Source of the DNA: Temnopleurus reevesii | Lineage: Eukaryota > Echinodermata > Echinoidea > Temnopleuroida > Temnopleuridae | Assembly (NCBI GenBank): GCA_036244855.1 | Contig: BQKZ01013680.1 | Location: forward strand, 1-12,332 | Length of the DNA stretch: 12,332 nt | Direction of reading: 5' to 3' | Part shown: positions 1 through 8,037 of the stretch, piece after piece | How the letters are laid out: every line of letters starts with the position of its first letter | How positions within the stretch are numbered: position 1 is the first letter of the stretch | Position numbers and translations under genes: made by a program | Notes under the pieces: model-generated | Told to the model about the DNA's origin: nothing | Databases searched by the model: none | Seen by the model: only the letters and a program-made list of their open reading frames with translations

Positions 1-4
1 AGTG

Positions 5-92
5 TCGGATCCATCATTTGTAAAACGTAAATTTACTTTAGTGGTAACGGTTCTTACTCCTCAAACCCTTTAAAATGTCGATTTAGCATTTA
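5..92 (+). repeat. Diverged direct repeat, left copy
   Basis: About 88 bases from GTCGGATCCATC to GATTTAGCATTT recur at about 317-402, with shared blocks GGATCCA, ACTCCTCAA and GATTTAGCATTT. The offset is close to 310 bases. The two copies bracket a degenerate foldback element. They could be remnants of a tandem duplication or flanks of an older insertion. No coding signal is seen. Confidence 0.65.
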
Positions 93-110
93 ATAATTAT
101 AGTGCAAAGT

Positions 111-290
111 AGGCAGACCCACACATTTGCGCTTTTCGCTTGCGTCGGCCCAGCGTTTTAAAAATGTTAAACGTTTCATTTGGTTCAATTAGCGTACGCC
201 AAACGCCAGTCCACCGGATGACCTGTATCCAGGGAGCGGTTTTAATTTTCAGAAACACAGGCTAAAATCGCAAAGGTGTGAGTCAGCCTT
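111..290. mobile_element. Degenerate foldback MITE, related to the element at 1442-1687
   Basis: The left end carries CCACACATTTGCGC and CTTGCGTCGGCCCAGCGTTTT. The right end, read in reverse complement, carries CTCACACCTTTGCGATTTTAGCCTG. Both match the arms of the better preserved element at 1442-1687. The centre is shortened and the arms are mutated. No clear target-site duplication remains. It is non-autonomous, and no transposase is present in the window. Confidence 0.65.
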
Positions 291-316
291 TCGATGCAAC
301 CTAACGCTTCTAAATG

Positions 317-402
317 TTGGATCCAAGTGTTTAAAGCGTAAACTTACTATTTGTGAAGGTTGCAACTCCTCAACGTTTTTTGAAATATTGATTTAGCATT
401 TG
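317..402 (+). repeat. Diverged direct repeat, right copy
   Basis: Partner of the repeat at 5-92. It starts GTTGGATCCAAG and ends ATTGATTTAGCATTT, with substitutions and small gaps throughout, so the duplication is old. Confidence 0.65.
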
Positions 403-502
403 AGCTTTAAGAGTATATATTACATATCGTTAACATATATATACATATATCTTTGATTAATTAGTAACTCATATTATTTCTAATGATTGTCCCATATACC
501 AG

Positions 503-588
503 CTGCCAGAACGGGAAATGACAACCAGGTTCCTGTAAATGCTGAGCCCGAGCCTGAGCCAATGTACACCACCACTACCACGAGGAAG
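503..588 (+). CDS. Linker exon 1 (Pro/Glu then Thr-rich), partial gene
   Basis: An acceptor (CATATACCAG) precedes 503 and a donor (AAG|GTAATT) follows 588. Only the frame that takes one base from an upstream exon is open (phase 1 in, phase 0 out). It reads roughly ARTGNDNQVPVN, then EPEPEP, then MYTTTTTRK. The Pro/Glu and Thr5 runs look like an extended, possibly O-glycosylated extracellular stalk. The ATG at 487 lies in the intron side and I do not take it as a start. The phase 0 end fits the three phase 0-0 cassettes downstream. No known domain is recognised. The exon is inferred from its splice borders and composition, so a chance open stretch remains possible. Confidence 0.6.
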
Positions 589-699
589 GTAATTACGCAA
601 TATTTCATCATTTGGGTTTTATTAACAAAAAAAGTGGACTTTCGGATTCAGCAGATTCGGAGACAAAAATAATTGTAATTTAATGGAAACGAAGATAAC

Positions 700-960
700 A
701 GGATTGAGTCATTTTTCTTAATCAGTAGAGCGTTTGCCTCACATCCGGGAGGTCCTGGGTTCAATTCCCGGCCGTGTCATACATTTAGACGTTAAGGTAT
801 GGGATTTCACCACCCCTTGCTACCCAGTGGGGGGGGGGGGGGGGTAGAAAGAAAAAGGGCAATGCCAAAGTGGCACTTCTCAGCGGCTGCCGTGGCCAAC
901 ATCTAAATGGATAATACTAATCAAAAGCATTGATTATTTCGTGTTCTATGCGAGTTTGTT
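700..960 (+). mobile_element. tRNA-derived SINE, Val(CAC)-like head
   Basis: The tRNA-like head covers about 718-779. It has a partial A box (TCAGTAGAGCG), an anticodon-loop-like CTCACAT with anticodon CAC, a T arm CTGGG/CCCGG around a TTCAATT loop, and a B box GGTTCAATTCC at 758-768. The 3' acceptor strand CCGTGTC is present but its 5' partner is degenerate. It is therefore not a functional tRNA gene. The following 150-180 bases, which include a G run, are the presumed tRNA-unrelated body. The outer borders are approximate. Confidence 0.7.
829..845 (+). repeat. Poly-G homopolymer inside the SINE body
   Basis: An uninterrupted run of about 17 G follows CTACCCAGT. Runs this long are length-unstable and error-prone in sequencing, so the exact count is uncertain. 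Confidence 0.9.
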
Positions 961-1305
961 GTATGACTCATGGGCTATATTCAAATTGGTTCGCTTATTA
1001 AATGTTTCCGCCCTTCTGTTATGCATACAGGGATTGTGTAAGAAGTAATTTTGTAATTTTGTAATATGCTTAAAATGTTTTTAACCTTGTTCTTTATTCA
1101 CATGACTTCTTTTACATAGGTATATTCTTTTGTTGGAACTAGGATCGACATGTATACAATTTCCTTCAAAAACGAGTATTTTTACAATGTTTATACAAAG
1201 TTCATGTAACTTATATTTGTATTACGGCCCCGTAACTAAGCTCCATAATTAGGGGAGGGGGCGGTTGAAATGAACTCATTTCTAGGGGAGAGTGGACCGT
1301 CACCA

Positions 1306-1326
1306 CCCCCCCCCCCCCCCCCCCCC
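1306..1326 (+). repeat. Poly-C homopolymer
   Basis: About 20 consecutive C follow CCGTCACCA. G-rich AGGGGAGGGGGCGG lies about 50 bases upstream. It is low-complexity intronic sequence. The proline and glycine runs of the overlapping open frames come from this tract and are not protein-coding evidence. Confidence 0.9.
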
Positions 1327-1441
1327 GAGTGGTTCTGGGCCTATAATATGTCGACCATTCTATCTCAGTACAAATAGATCGAAGTTTGATTTTTGTAATG
1401 AATATATTGTGACGGCCCTCCATCATTGGGTGTGTGTGTTA

Positions 1442-1687
1442 AGCCTGCGTCACACCTTTGCGTTTTTAGCCTGCGTCGGCCTAGCGTTTTTGGAAATTAA
1501 AAACGTTCCCTTGAAGCACAAAGACGCAGGTCATACGGTGGAGTGACCCTCGTCGTACGCTCGTTAAGCGCAAGCCGAACGTCAATCCACCGTCTGATCT
1601 GCGTGTGCTGTGCGTCAAGGGAGCGTTTTTAATTTCCAAAAACGCTAGGCCGACGCAGGCTAAAAACATGAAGGTGTGACGCAGGCC
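1442..1687. mobile_element. Foldback MITE with about 100-bp inverted arms, TTA target duplication
   Basis: The left arm (1442-1542) and right arm (1586-1687) are close reverse complements. Both contain GCCTGCGTCACACCTT, then AGCCTGCGTCGGCCTAGCG, then the TTTTTGGAAATTAAAAACG block. TTA flanks both outer ends (1439-1441 and 1688-1690), consistent with a 3-base target-site duplication as known for PIF/Harbinger elements; that family assignment is inference. The loop is about 40 bases. There is no open frame for a transposase, so it is non-autonomous. Confidence 0.85.
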
Positions 1688-1786
1688 TTAGACTGCCGTT
1701 TGGGGGTAGTCGTCCCCAAACAATATACTCATTTATTGATATGATCGTTGATGGCGTTGTTTCACTCGGTGTAAAATGACATACAG

Positions 1787-1855
1787 ACTACCGTGATGGA
1801 AACGAAGCCCAAGATGACGACGGCTGCTCTGCTGACCAGGATGGCGACCTCCGAG
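1787..1855 (+). CDS. Linker cassette exon 2 (Thr/Met/Lys-rich, 69 bases)
   Basis: The acceptor is GACATACAG| and the donor is GAG|GTATAC, the same donor word as the two later cassettes. Length is 69 bases, phase 0 to 0. The open frame reads TTVMETKPKM, then TTAALLTRM, then ATSE, a Thr-rich linker without cysteine. A second frame (phase 1 in) is also open and reads as an acidic peptide. I prefer phase 0 because exon 1 ends in phase 0 and the two later cassettes are open only in phase 0. Because length is a multiple of three, inclusion or skipping leaves the frame unchanged. No domain is recognised. Confidence 0.6.
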
Positions 1856-2731
1856 GTATACTTTCATTCAATCATCATCTGACATCGTTTGTCTTCTCAT
1901 CTGATTGTCGTATTAACAGTCATTATTGTGAACTATTCCCATTTTCATTTTAACATCTCAATTATGAATAGAAAATAGTGATTTTACAAGTCAATACTTT
2001 GTCTGTAAAACAAATATATTCACGTTGTTTTTGGTCCAATGGTATTTTGTTCCACCCGCTCATGTCGCGATATGACAAGTATTTTTGTATCTCGATTTGT
2101 GTATATCGATATATCTGTTGTGCTCTTTTTGAATACCATGCATGATTGATATTTCATCAGAAAAATAGTTATTTTATCAAGTCAATACTAGTCCTACATA
2201 CCATTGTGAACGTTGATTCTAATCCGAAAATTTCGATGGCGAGCTTTGCCTTCGTCAGTGTTCTCAATGATTTTTTTTTTTTTCATTTCATTTAATGTTT
2301 TCAGTACTGTACATGATAATGAATAGCTGGAAACAGTACTTTTAAATAGATTTCAAAGAAGAACATGTTAATGCTCTAGAAAGGAGCAATCCTTCTGTTC
2401 AAGAAAACATCACCAGACAATTATAATCATCAGTATTACCATTATTACCATCACCACCAGCCCCGTCAACATCATCATCATCATCATCATCATCATCACC
2501 ATTATCGTCATCATCATCATCATCATCCTCACCATCATTACAAACATTATCTCGGCGATTACTATCGATCTCATCAACATCAGCATCATCATCAACATCA
2601 CCATTATCATCATTAACAGTATCATCATCATCAACATCACCCTTATCATCATCATCACCATGACCATCATTATCATCATCAACATCAACATTATCATTAT
2701 CAACATCACGATCATCATCAACATCACCATT

Positions 2732-2785
<54 letters not shown>

Positions 2786-3477
2786 GTCGTCGTCGTCATT
2801 GTCGTCATCATCATTATCATCGTCATCATTATCATCGTCATCATCATCATCATCATCGTTATTCTCCTTCTCCTCCTCCTCCTCACTATCATCATCGTTG
2901 TCATCATAGTTATCATCGTCATCGTCGTCATCATCAACAACAACAGCAACACTACCACCACCACTGCCACCACGATAACCGACACCACCTGTCACCATGA
3001 CTGCCATTCATACCAGCAGCATCACCATAACACTTTTTAAAGATAAAACTAATTCTTCATGACAAATTAATCGAAGCATATTTGCAAATACTTTTCCCAC
3101 TTTTTTCGACTTTTACCGATTGCATCATTAGTCCAATTTTTAATATTAAATGTTAAATGTTGTTACATTTTTTTAAACTGTTTGGCTGTACATATATGCA
3201 AAAAGCCTACATTATTATCCTTTATCGCAATTTTGGTACAGTGGGATGAAATAGTAATAATGTAATGCTATGATAAATTGTCCCATCAAAATTATCATGA
3301 TACAGTACTTTAACCTTAAGGGGACTATTTTGCAACATTTTTTGCTATAATGTATGCAATTTTACGATCGAAATGTTCTCGTGTTTATATCAAAGATGAA
3401 ATTACGCAATGGGGACCTGTAGTTTGTATTCATCAGTTTCAATACTTTTATATCCTTTTCTTTGGTTAATGGATTAG
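1856..3477. other. Intron between linker exons 2 and 3
   Basis: Contains a short diverged direct repeat (about 1970-2000 and 2160-2190), a T13 run near 2271, and a large imperfect ATC/CAT array from about 2420 to 2990. From 3000 to 3477 the sequence is AT-rich. Part of it (about 3240-3477) resembles the DNA upstream of the next cassette (about 3900-4145), as expected from tandem duplication. No gene is seen. Confidence 0.6.
2420..2990. repeat. Imperfect ATC/CAT trinucleotide array
   Basis: About 570 bases dominated by CAT/ATC units with interspersed ACC, GTC, CCT and CAA units. The longest pure stretch is about 2732-2784. The reverse strand gives long Asp-rich and Met-rich open frames and the forward strand an Ile-rich one. 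All are by-products of trinucleotide periodicity, since several frames are open at once. It lies within the intron between linker exons 2 and 3. Confidence 0.92.
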
Positions 3478-3537
3478 ATTAAAGATGAAGCCATGAATGA
3501 CACATCCTCTTCTCCAGTTGAAGTTGAAACAACTGAG
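3478..3537 (+). CDS. Linker cassette exon 3 (acidic Ser/Thr-rich, 60 bases)
   Basis: The acceptor is GGATTAG| and the donor is GAG|GTATAC. Exactly 20 codons, phase 0 to 0, and only this frame is open. It reads IKDEAMNDTSSS followed by PVEVETTE. It is a tandem duplicate of the exon at 4146-4205, with matching upstream sequence (TTTATGGATTAG versus TTAATGGATTAG). Eight bases differ between the two, six of them changing the amino acid. Acidic, Ser/Thr-rich and cysteine-free composition suggests a flexible extracellular linker. The family is not recognised. Confidence 0.72.
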
Positions 3538-4145
3538 GTATACTATCACCATCACAAGGATATATTTACCACGTTATTATTTGTCATTACAAACTAATCT
3601 AATTAATTTACTATTAAAGTTAAGGCAACATGCTGTCCATAAATCTTTGGCTTAAAGAATTACCAAATCCTTCAATAGAAACAATGTACAGTGCATTTTT
3701 AGCCAATTCAATATTTTTAAAGAGTTCATGTACATCCATGTCCTTCGTCAGGTGGAAGACCAACATATGTAAATATATTGGATGATAAATATTAATAATG
3801 TATACAATATACTTTTTTTTTTTTTTAGATCTTTCAATTATTTGCAAGAAACCCCGATTGTTTTGTTGCAACATTTAGGGTTTTCAATATGAGGAAATAT
3901 GACAAATTTGAATAATCAAATGCTACAATAGCACCATGGACATTAATGATCCCATTGCAATTTTCATGATTACTGTAATTTCATTGGGACCATTGCATAA
4001 AACTTATTGTTATAAGAAATTTATTTTCTGTAATAGAATTGTTCTCCTCTCTTTGACAAAATGAATTATGTGAGGTTGGCATGTGGTTTGCTTTTATCAG
4101 TTTTAATCATTTTTTTTAATTCATTTGATCTGGTTTATGGATTAG
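3538..4145. other. Intron between linker cassettes 3 and 4
   Basis: AT-rich. The last about 240 bases resemble the end of the previous intron (shared blocks AATGCTA, CCCAT..AATT.TCATGAT), so the duplicated unit is about 668 bases and includes one cassette. The reverse-strand open frame at 3620-3874 has no supporting feature and spans a T run. Confidence 0.6.
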
Positions 4146-4205
4146 GTTATAGATGAAGCCATGAATGACACGACCTCTTCTCCAGCTGATGTTGAGGCAA
4201 CTGAG
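4146..4205 (+). CDS. Linker cassette exon 4 (acidic Ser/Thr-rich, 60 bases)
   Basis: The acceptor is GGATTAG| and the donor is GAG|GTATAT. Twenty codons, phase 0 to 0: VIDEAMNDTTSS followed by PADVEATE. It is the duplicate of cassette 3 at 3478-3537. The core DEAMNDT is shared while the flanks vary. As a symmetric exon it can be skipped, included, or used as an alternative to cassette 3 without shifting the frame. Its phase 0 end does not match the phase 1 entry of the candidate exon at 6311, so either an intervening exon is missing or that candidate is not the direct partner. Confidence 0.72.
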
Positions 4206-6310
4206 GTATATCATCATCGGAATATTTATTTCACATCATCATCCATCCATCATCTTGATGTACATACTAATAGGTGTTTTTAATCAACATTCATGTATTC
4301 TTTGTCTTTAAAGGACTACTCCAAAGTAATGATTTGTCAAGAGGAATAGAAAAATCAGATGACTAAGAACAAACAAAATGTGAAGAAAAAAAATCAGACA
4401 TTTATAAGAAACTTATGAATGCTTAGATGTTTAGACAAACTGGCAACTGATGACGTCATAGGTGCACAATTGACCTTTTATTGTTTCTATGTCAATATTA
4501 TAAAATGTTATTTCAACCCCTTCCCCCTAAAAAGATTTCCTCAAAACTTTCAGTATATGATACCTTCCTTCATCATGTTCATGACAGATATGTAGATCCC
4601 CTATTTGCATGTTTACATGACAAACTTTTTATATTTCTGCAGAAATGACGAACGTTGTAATATAAATAGAGTAATAAAGAATGGTGACGTGTGACGTCAT
4701 CGAATTGGCTACCCATCGAAAAATCCACTGATTTGCCAATGTTTATCAACTCATTAAACATTTATAACACCTTTTTAATTAGTTGTCAAATTTGAAAAGA
4801 AATTACACCGTAATATTTGTATGTTTTAACCAGCGATTGTTTGTAAACTTTATAAAGGTTATGCATGTTTCCTTTGGATGGACATTTTTAACTATAATTA
4901 TATAATATTGTGCTTCTGTTTCAATTTCATTTTAATTTCATTTTCATTGTACTGCGGAGATGTTGCGATTTATCCGTATCTGTGGTTGATTTTGTACATA
5001 ATAATCGACGACTCATTCGAAATAACTGATTTCATTATCCAAGTGTTCAGTTTATTTCATTATTTATGTTTCCATAATTGTGTGGGTAAATGAAATGTCG
5101 TTTCTGCAACAACATATTCATACAGATAATCACTTCCGATGGATGTTTAGAAAGAAGATTTGTTTTATACGACTGTTTGTAACCATGGTAACGTGTGTAA
5201 TCAATTATTTCAGTATGTACTGCCAATAACATGTGACTTTAATATTTTCATAATGTCGATGCAGGTGTTGTAACTCTACCATTTTGTGTCATCTCACAAT
5301 CATTATTTTGATTTCTCTACAATTTTTCATCTTAATGTTTTTGTTTTTTGTTATAATCCATTTTATGCTGATGTTGAGGTATTTCAACCTCAAAGTCTCT
5401 TTATGTTTTTTGGAGCAAGGTGTATTTGTAATGAACTGAATACTGAATATTTATTTCTCCTTTCCATGGTACATGATTTCAACAACATTTGTTTGATATG
5501 TTTGGGTGATATTTTGACTTGTCGATAACTCATCATTTCAATTTCATTGGTAAATTTGATGCAACTGTTGTTATCCTATAACATTATGTATTTTCATGCA
5601 CGTCATATGTGGGTGAGTAAATGTGAATGAATAATACTGCAGGACGGTGTCTCGGTGCAAACAAAATCTGCAAGTCACTTAAGGCTACCATGCCGTTTGA
5701 GTTAGTTTTTCCAAATTCCTTCTTATCTCGCAAACCATTCACATTTTCTTCCTTCCTTCGTCATTACGTTCACGTAATATTTTAAGCCTCTTCTAGTTTC
5801 TTGAAATGCGGAATGATAATGAATACAGAAATCAACAAATAAATGCATTATTCATCATAGACATGCATGGATATATGTTTTCCGGTTGAACAATGTCCAG
5901 AATATTTAACACTTTGGAGTATTATGTAGAATGCATTTAACGCGTACGTAATAGTGATGGAATAAAATAATCAAATCGTTTAAGGTTTGGAGCATAATGA
6001 CTTGAGTAAACATAGCCTACGTTATGAATGATAAGATAATCAAGTAATTCAATTCAATTTCAATTCAATTCAAAATAACATATTTTTTTTCCTTCAACAA
6101 ACAAATTTCTGTATACATCAATACAATATTAAAAAATGGGTATCAATAAATAAATGTAAGGATAAATAGATGCATACATACGTTCATATACATAGACAAG
6201 TAGATGAATAAGTAAATAAAAAAATATAAATGCATAGACATCCCGAAGTATGAACAAACTACACTTCCGGTCATTCCTTGCTCTGAGATTTCGCTTTATT
6301 CTGGCAACAG
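4206..6310. other. Long AT-rich intron, no supported gene
   Basis: Two TGACGTCA palindromes lie near 4451 and 4691. An A/T-rich block at 6040-6235 is made of CAATT and then ATAAATA/ATACATA-type units. The open frames at 4878-5093, 5286-5528 and the reverse-strand ones are short, overlap each other on opposite strands and show no domain or splice logic. I see nothing else here. Confidence 0.55.
6040..6235 (+). repeat. Low-complexity A/T-rich tract (CAATT, then tetranucleotide-like units)
   Basis: Repeated CAATT words at about 6046-6074 are followed by ATAAATAAATG, GATAAATAGATG, ATACATACG and AAGTAAATAAAA units. It looks like a decayed simple repeat. It ends just upstream of the diverged fibrinogen-like segment. 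Confidence 0.65.
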
Positions 6311-6469
6311 ACACTCACTTGGTCGAGACATGCCAAAGACTTTTAGAACTTGGACCATCTGCCTTCTTGCCAGGCGCTTGGTATTTAAGAATGGGGAAGG
6401 GTGATAATAAGTTTATGTTGTGCAGGAATCGCTGGAATAACAGCTCACAGTTGAAAGTATTTATCCCGA
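6311..6469 (+). CDS. Candidate diverged fibrinogen-like exon, type A0
   Basis: An open frame here reads ETCQRLLELGPSAF, then LPGAWYLRMGKG, then DNKFMLCRNRW. The pattern Cys-x29-Cys with G..Y/W-Y before GD....C resembles the start of fibrinogen-like domains and aligns with the type A exon just downstream (GLYYIDP...GDEFIAFC). A possible acceptor is GGCAACAG|AC at 6309-6310 and a possible donor is CCGA|GTAAAT after 6469, giving phase 1 to 1, which would join the type B acceptors. The frame runs into TAA at 6478, just past that donor. Identity to the A1 exon is low, so this is an old paralogous exon, a relic, or chance. Confidence 0.42.
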
Positions 6470-6523
6470 GTAAATCATAAATATCATTCTCATTCTCATT
6501 ATTACTTTTAACTTTTACATGCC

Positions 6524-6524
6524 N
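6524..6524. other. Ambiguous base N at the edge of fibrinogen exon A1
   Basis: One of only two N in the window. The exon sequence begins immediately after it, with no acceptor visible in the preceding bases (TTTTACATGCC). This suggests a contig join or unresolved gap rather than a single miscalled base. The 5' part of exon A1, including the expected first cysteine, is probably missing. Confidence 0.7.
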
Positions 6525-6621
6525 GAGCTGGCCCAACGAGGGGAGACCGCGTCGGGGCTGTATTATATTGACCCTACCCGATCAGGGGACGAGTTCATTG
6601 CTTTTTGCGAACTGCCAAAGG
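6525..6621 (+). CDS. Fibrinogen-like domain exon A1 (5' end lost at N)
   Basis: Encodes ELAQRGETASG, LYYIDPTRSG and DEFIAFCELPK, with one base of the next Gly codon. The donor is AAGG|GTAAGT, a strong consensus, phase 1. The SGLYYIDP...FIAFC pattern is the familiar start of fibrinogen-like domains (SGxYxIDP...F.VYC). The joined Gly codon (G+GT) leads straight into type B exons as CELPK-G-VTSVGHS. The same 71 bases recur at 8039-8109 with six silent changes and no replacement. In CNTNAP/neurexin-IV proteins this type of domain lies in the extracellular region. The 5' boundary is hidden by the N at 6524. Confidence 0.78.
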
Positions 6622-7324
6622 GTAAGTGGTTATTTTGATTTTGTCTTTTCTTTTTTTTTAAGAAAATCCTCTGGGACTGCGGAATTGAGGGCTTCAGGTT
6701 GCACACGTGTGATGTGCAACAGTGTCTCACAAACATGACAAATACCCTCTACTCGTACCCCGACTACCGTACCACTCAAAATGTTCTTTGTCAACTCATT
6801 CATTGCTGTCATCGCTATCTAAGCAACGGAAGCTGTTGTTTTAAATAGATATTTTGACCTTCATATTCATATACATGTGCTGGACGAGCCACCGGTATAC
6901 ACTATGAATCAGTGAAGGTAATAATACATGAATAAGAGGCATATGCTGTTGTATACCATATAATGGCGCACATCATGGGACGCATCCCAGATATCAGAGT
7001 CCTTCCAATAAACCATGAATAACCAATATTCCAAAAATACGAATCAATGCATTGATCTCTTGGTAAATTTCCTTAAAAGATTTACTTATTATACCGATTG
7101 GTTGATGGATAACAATAATTTTCAAGTTATAAAAACCTAATTTTTGAAGACATAAATTGTAGATTTGACATCTGAAGGCTATTATCCCACACATTCTAGG
7201 GTTTTGGTCCGGTGGTTCAAAGTCGCTTGAATTCTATTTGCTGACAATATAACATCCTCGTAATATGTAGTCTAACCTAACACTTCTCAACTACTTCTTT
7301 CGGTTGTTCCTATTTATCACGAAT
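6622..7324. other. Intron after exon A1, duplicated as 8110-8873
   Basis: No gene. The sequence aligns in patches with 8110-8873. Shared blocks include GCTTCAGGTTGCA, CATTGCTGTCATC, AATAACCAATATTC, ATACGAAT and TTATTATACC. The short reverse-strand open frames at 6630-6812 and 6994-7194 lie in this duplicated intron without exon features. Confidence 0.65.
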
Positions 7325-7482
7325 GTGTGACGAGTGTTAGACACAGTGTTGATAGTGATGAGATACACAACAACAACAACTTCGAATCACCAGGAAGTTT
7401 CAGCCTCGATCCAGAGTATGCAGCAACCATGGACCAAATGAGGGCTCTTACCGCGACTTTTGAATTAAATTATCGATTATGA
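7325..7482 (+). pseudogene. Degenerate fibrinogen-like exon B1 (truncated copy)
   Basis: Matches the first two thirds of exon B: VTSVRHSVDSDE, NNNNFESPGSF, SLDPEYAATMDQ. It then diverges after RALTA into ATFELNYRL and TGA. The acceptor position reads CGAAT|GT instead of AAG|GT, so the AG is lost. The segment that would carry NCSQFIK and the donor is absent. Replacement changes include Gly to Arg, Ala to Ser, Ile to Met and an extra Asn. It is very unlikely to be spliced. The frame is still open, so decay is recent or the copy has been homogenised. Confidence 0.8.
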
Positions 7483-7639
7483 TTCGGTCTTTTTGTTTCC
7501 TCAAGTTTCGTTTTCCCCCTTTTTGGGATGGCTTTTAATGATCGTATGATTTCCATTTCCTCATGTTCTCAAATTATTCATTCTTCACTTTTTCCAACAT
7601 TACCACTTCTTGTTATTGTTCATATTGTTTTCAACCAAG

Positions 7640-7797
7640 GTGTGACAAGTGTTGGACACAGTGTTGATAGCGATGAGGTGCACAACAATAACTTCGAAGC
7701 CCCAGGTAGCTTTAGTCTCGATCCAGAGTATGCAGCAACCATCGACCAAATGAGGGCTCTTACAGCTGCCTCACAAAACTGCAGTCAATTTATCAAG
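7640..7797 (+). CDS. Fibrinogen-like domain exon B2 (intact)
   Basis: The acceptor is TTCAACCAAG| after a T-rich tract and the donor is AAG|GTGAGC. Length is 158 bases, phase 1 to 0. It encodes 52 residues: VTSVGHSVDSDEV, HNNNFEAPGSF, SLDPEYAATIDQ, MRALTAASQNCSQFIK. FEAPGSFS and the AL..ASQNCSQ.I motif followed by Y.C in the next exon correspond to the fibrinogen-like region of CNTNAP/neurexin-IV proteins as I recall it. The protein is identical to exon B5, with 10 silent base differences. Its natural downstream partner (an exon C copy) is not present before the N at 8038. Intron retention would give a stop about ten codons past the donor. Confidence 0.82.
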
Positions 7798-8037
7798 GTG
7801 AGCGAATGTGATGTTGCTAGAAAGTTCTGATTAATTGCAAAATATTTGTGAATGTTTTGCAAATGTACAGTTAGGTAGACTTTTATTCATGTTTGGTCTG
7901 TGCTTCTAACTAGGCGCGCGTGAAATAATGATTTTGATTATCGCTAATATAAGCTGCAACTTGCAATTCATCGCAATTTTCGTAGCAACACTCTCGTCCA
8001 GTTTAGGACTCAAAGGCCTTATATTAGGTTCTCTACT
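7798..8037. repeat. Intron segment after B2, near-identical to 9628-9867
   Basis: 240 bases align without an indel to 9628-9867, with 13 mismatches by my count, eight of them in the first 55 bases. The match is cut by the N at 8038, after which the sequence jumps into the middle of exon A2. In block 2 the same intron continues to exon C. No gene is supported, although both copies keep an open, hydrophobic frame from an ATG (near 7928 and 9758). Confidence 0.8.

Larger units (their letters stand above)
1..502. other. 5' non-coding stretch (intron or flank) with repeats
   Basis: No exon can be supported before the acceptor at 501-502. The stretch holds a diverged direct repeat (about 5-92 and 317-402) and, between the two copies, a degenerate foldback element (about 111-290). 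The end, 400-500, is AT-rich with TATA-type dinucleotide runs and leads into the acceptor. The first listed exon needs one base from an upstream exon, so this is most likely intron rather than promoter. Confidence 0.6.
589..1786. other. Intron between linker exons 1 and 2
   Basis: Holds a tRNA-derived SINE (about 700-960), a G homopolymer, a C homopolymer and a well-preserved foldback MITE at 1442-1687. The short open frames at 1211-1669 on both strands overlap the homopolymers and the MITE, and are not genes. Between 960 and 1200 I see only AT-rich unique sequence. Confidence 0.6.
6525..8037 (+). repeat. Tandem block 1: exon A1 - truncated B1 - intact B2 - intron
   Basis: This block is repeated to the right as exon A2 - truncated B3 - truncated B4 - intact B5 - intron (8039-9867). 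Correspondence is clear at exon A (offset 1488), through the A-B intron with indels, at the B copies, and in the intron after the last intact B (offset 1830, 240 bases without an indel). Block 2 has one extra truncated B copy. Confidence 0.8.

Noticed and set aside
678..700. ATGGAAACGAAG shared with linker exon 2
   Set aside because: A 12-base match without splice borders. Too short to call an exon relic.
718..779. Functional tRNA-Val gene
   Set aside because: The 5' acceptor strand does not pair with CCGTGTC, the anticodon stem has a mismatch and several wobble pairs, and a SINE-like body follows.
2399..3007. 202-codon Asp-rich reverse-strand open frame, with Met-rich and Ile-rich frames in the same place
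   Set aside because: All are by-products of the ATC/CAT array. Three frames are open at once and none shows splice borders or a domain.
4445..4700. Two TGACGTCA palindromes as CRE-type regulatory sites
   Set aside because: Eight-base motifs deep in an intron with no promoter features. Chance occurrence or part of an unrecognised repeat is equally likely.
5363..5382. GCTGATGTTGAG|GTATTT resembling the end of linker cassette 4
   Set aside because: The match is only about 13 bases and upstream sequence shows no cassette. It could be a relic but is not supportable.
5640..5705. Possible exon after CTGCAG at 5641 reading DGVSVQTKSASH
   Set aside because: No pyrimidine tract before the AG and no donor before the in-frame stop.
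6994..7194. 66-codon reverse-strand open frame between exons A1 and B1
   Set aside because: The homologous intron of block 2 does not preserve the frame (indels), so it is not conserved coding sequence.
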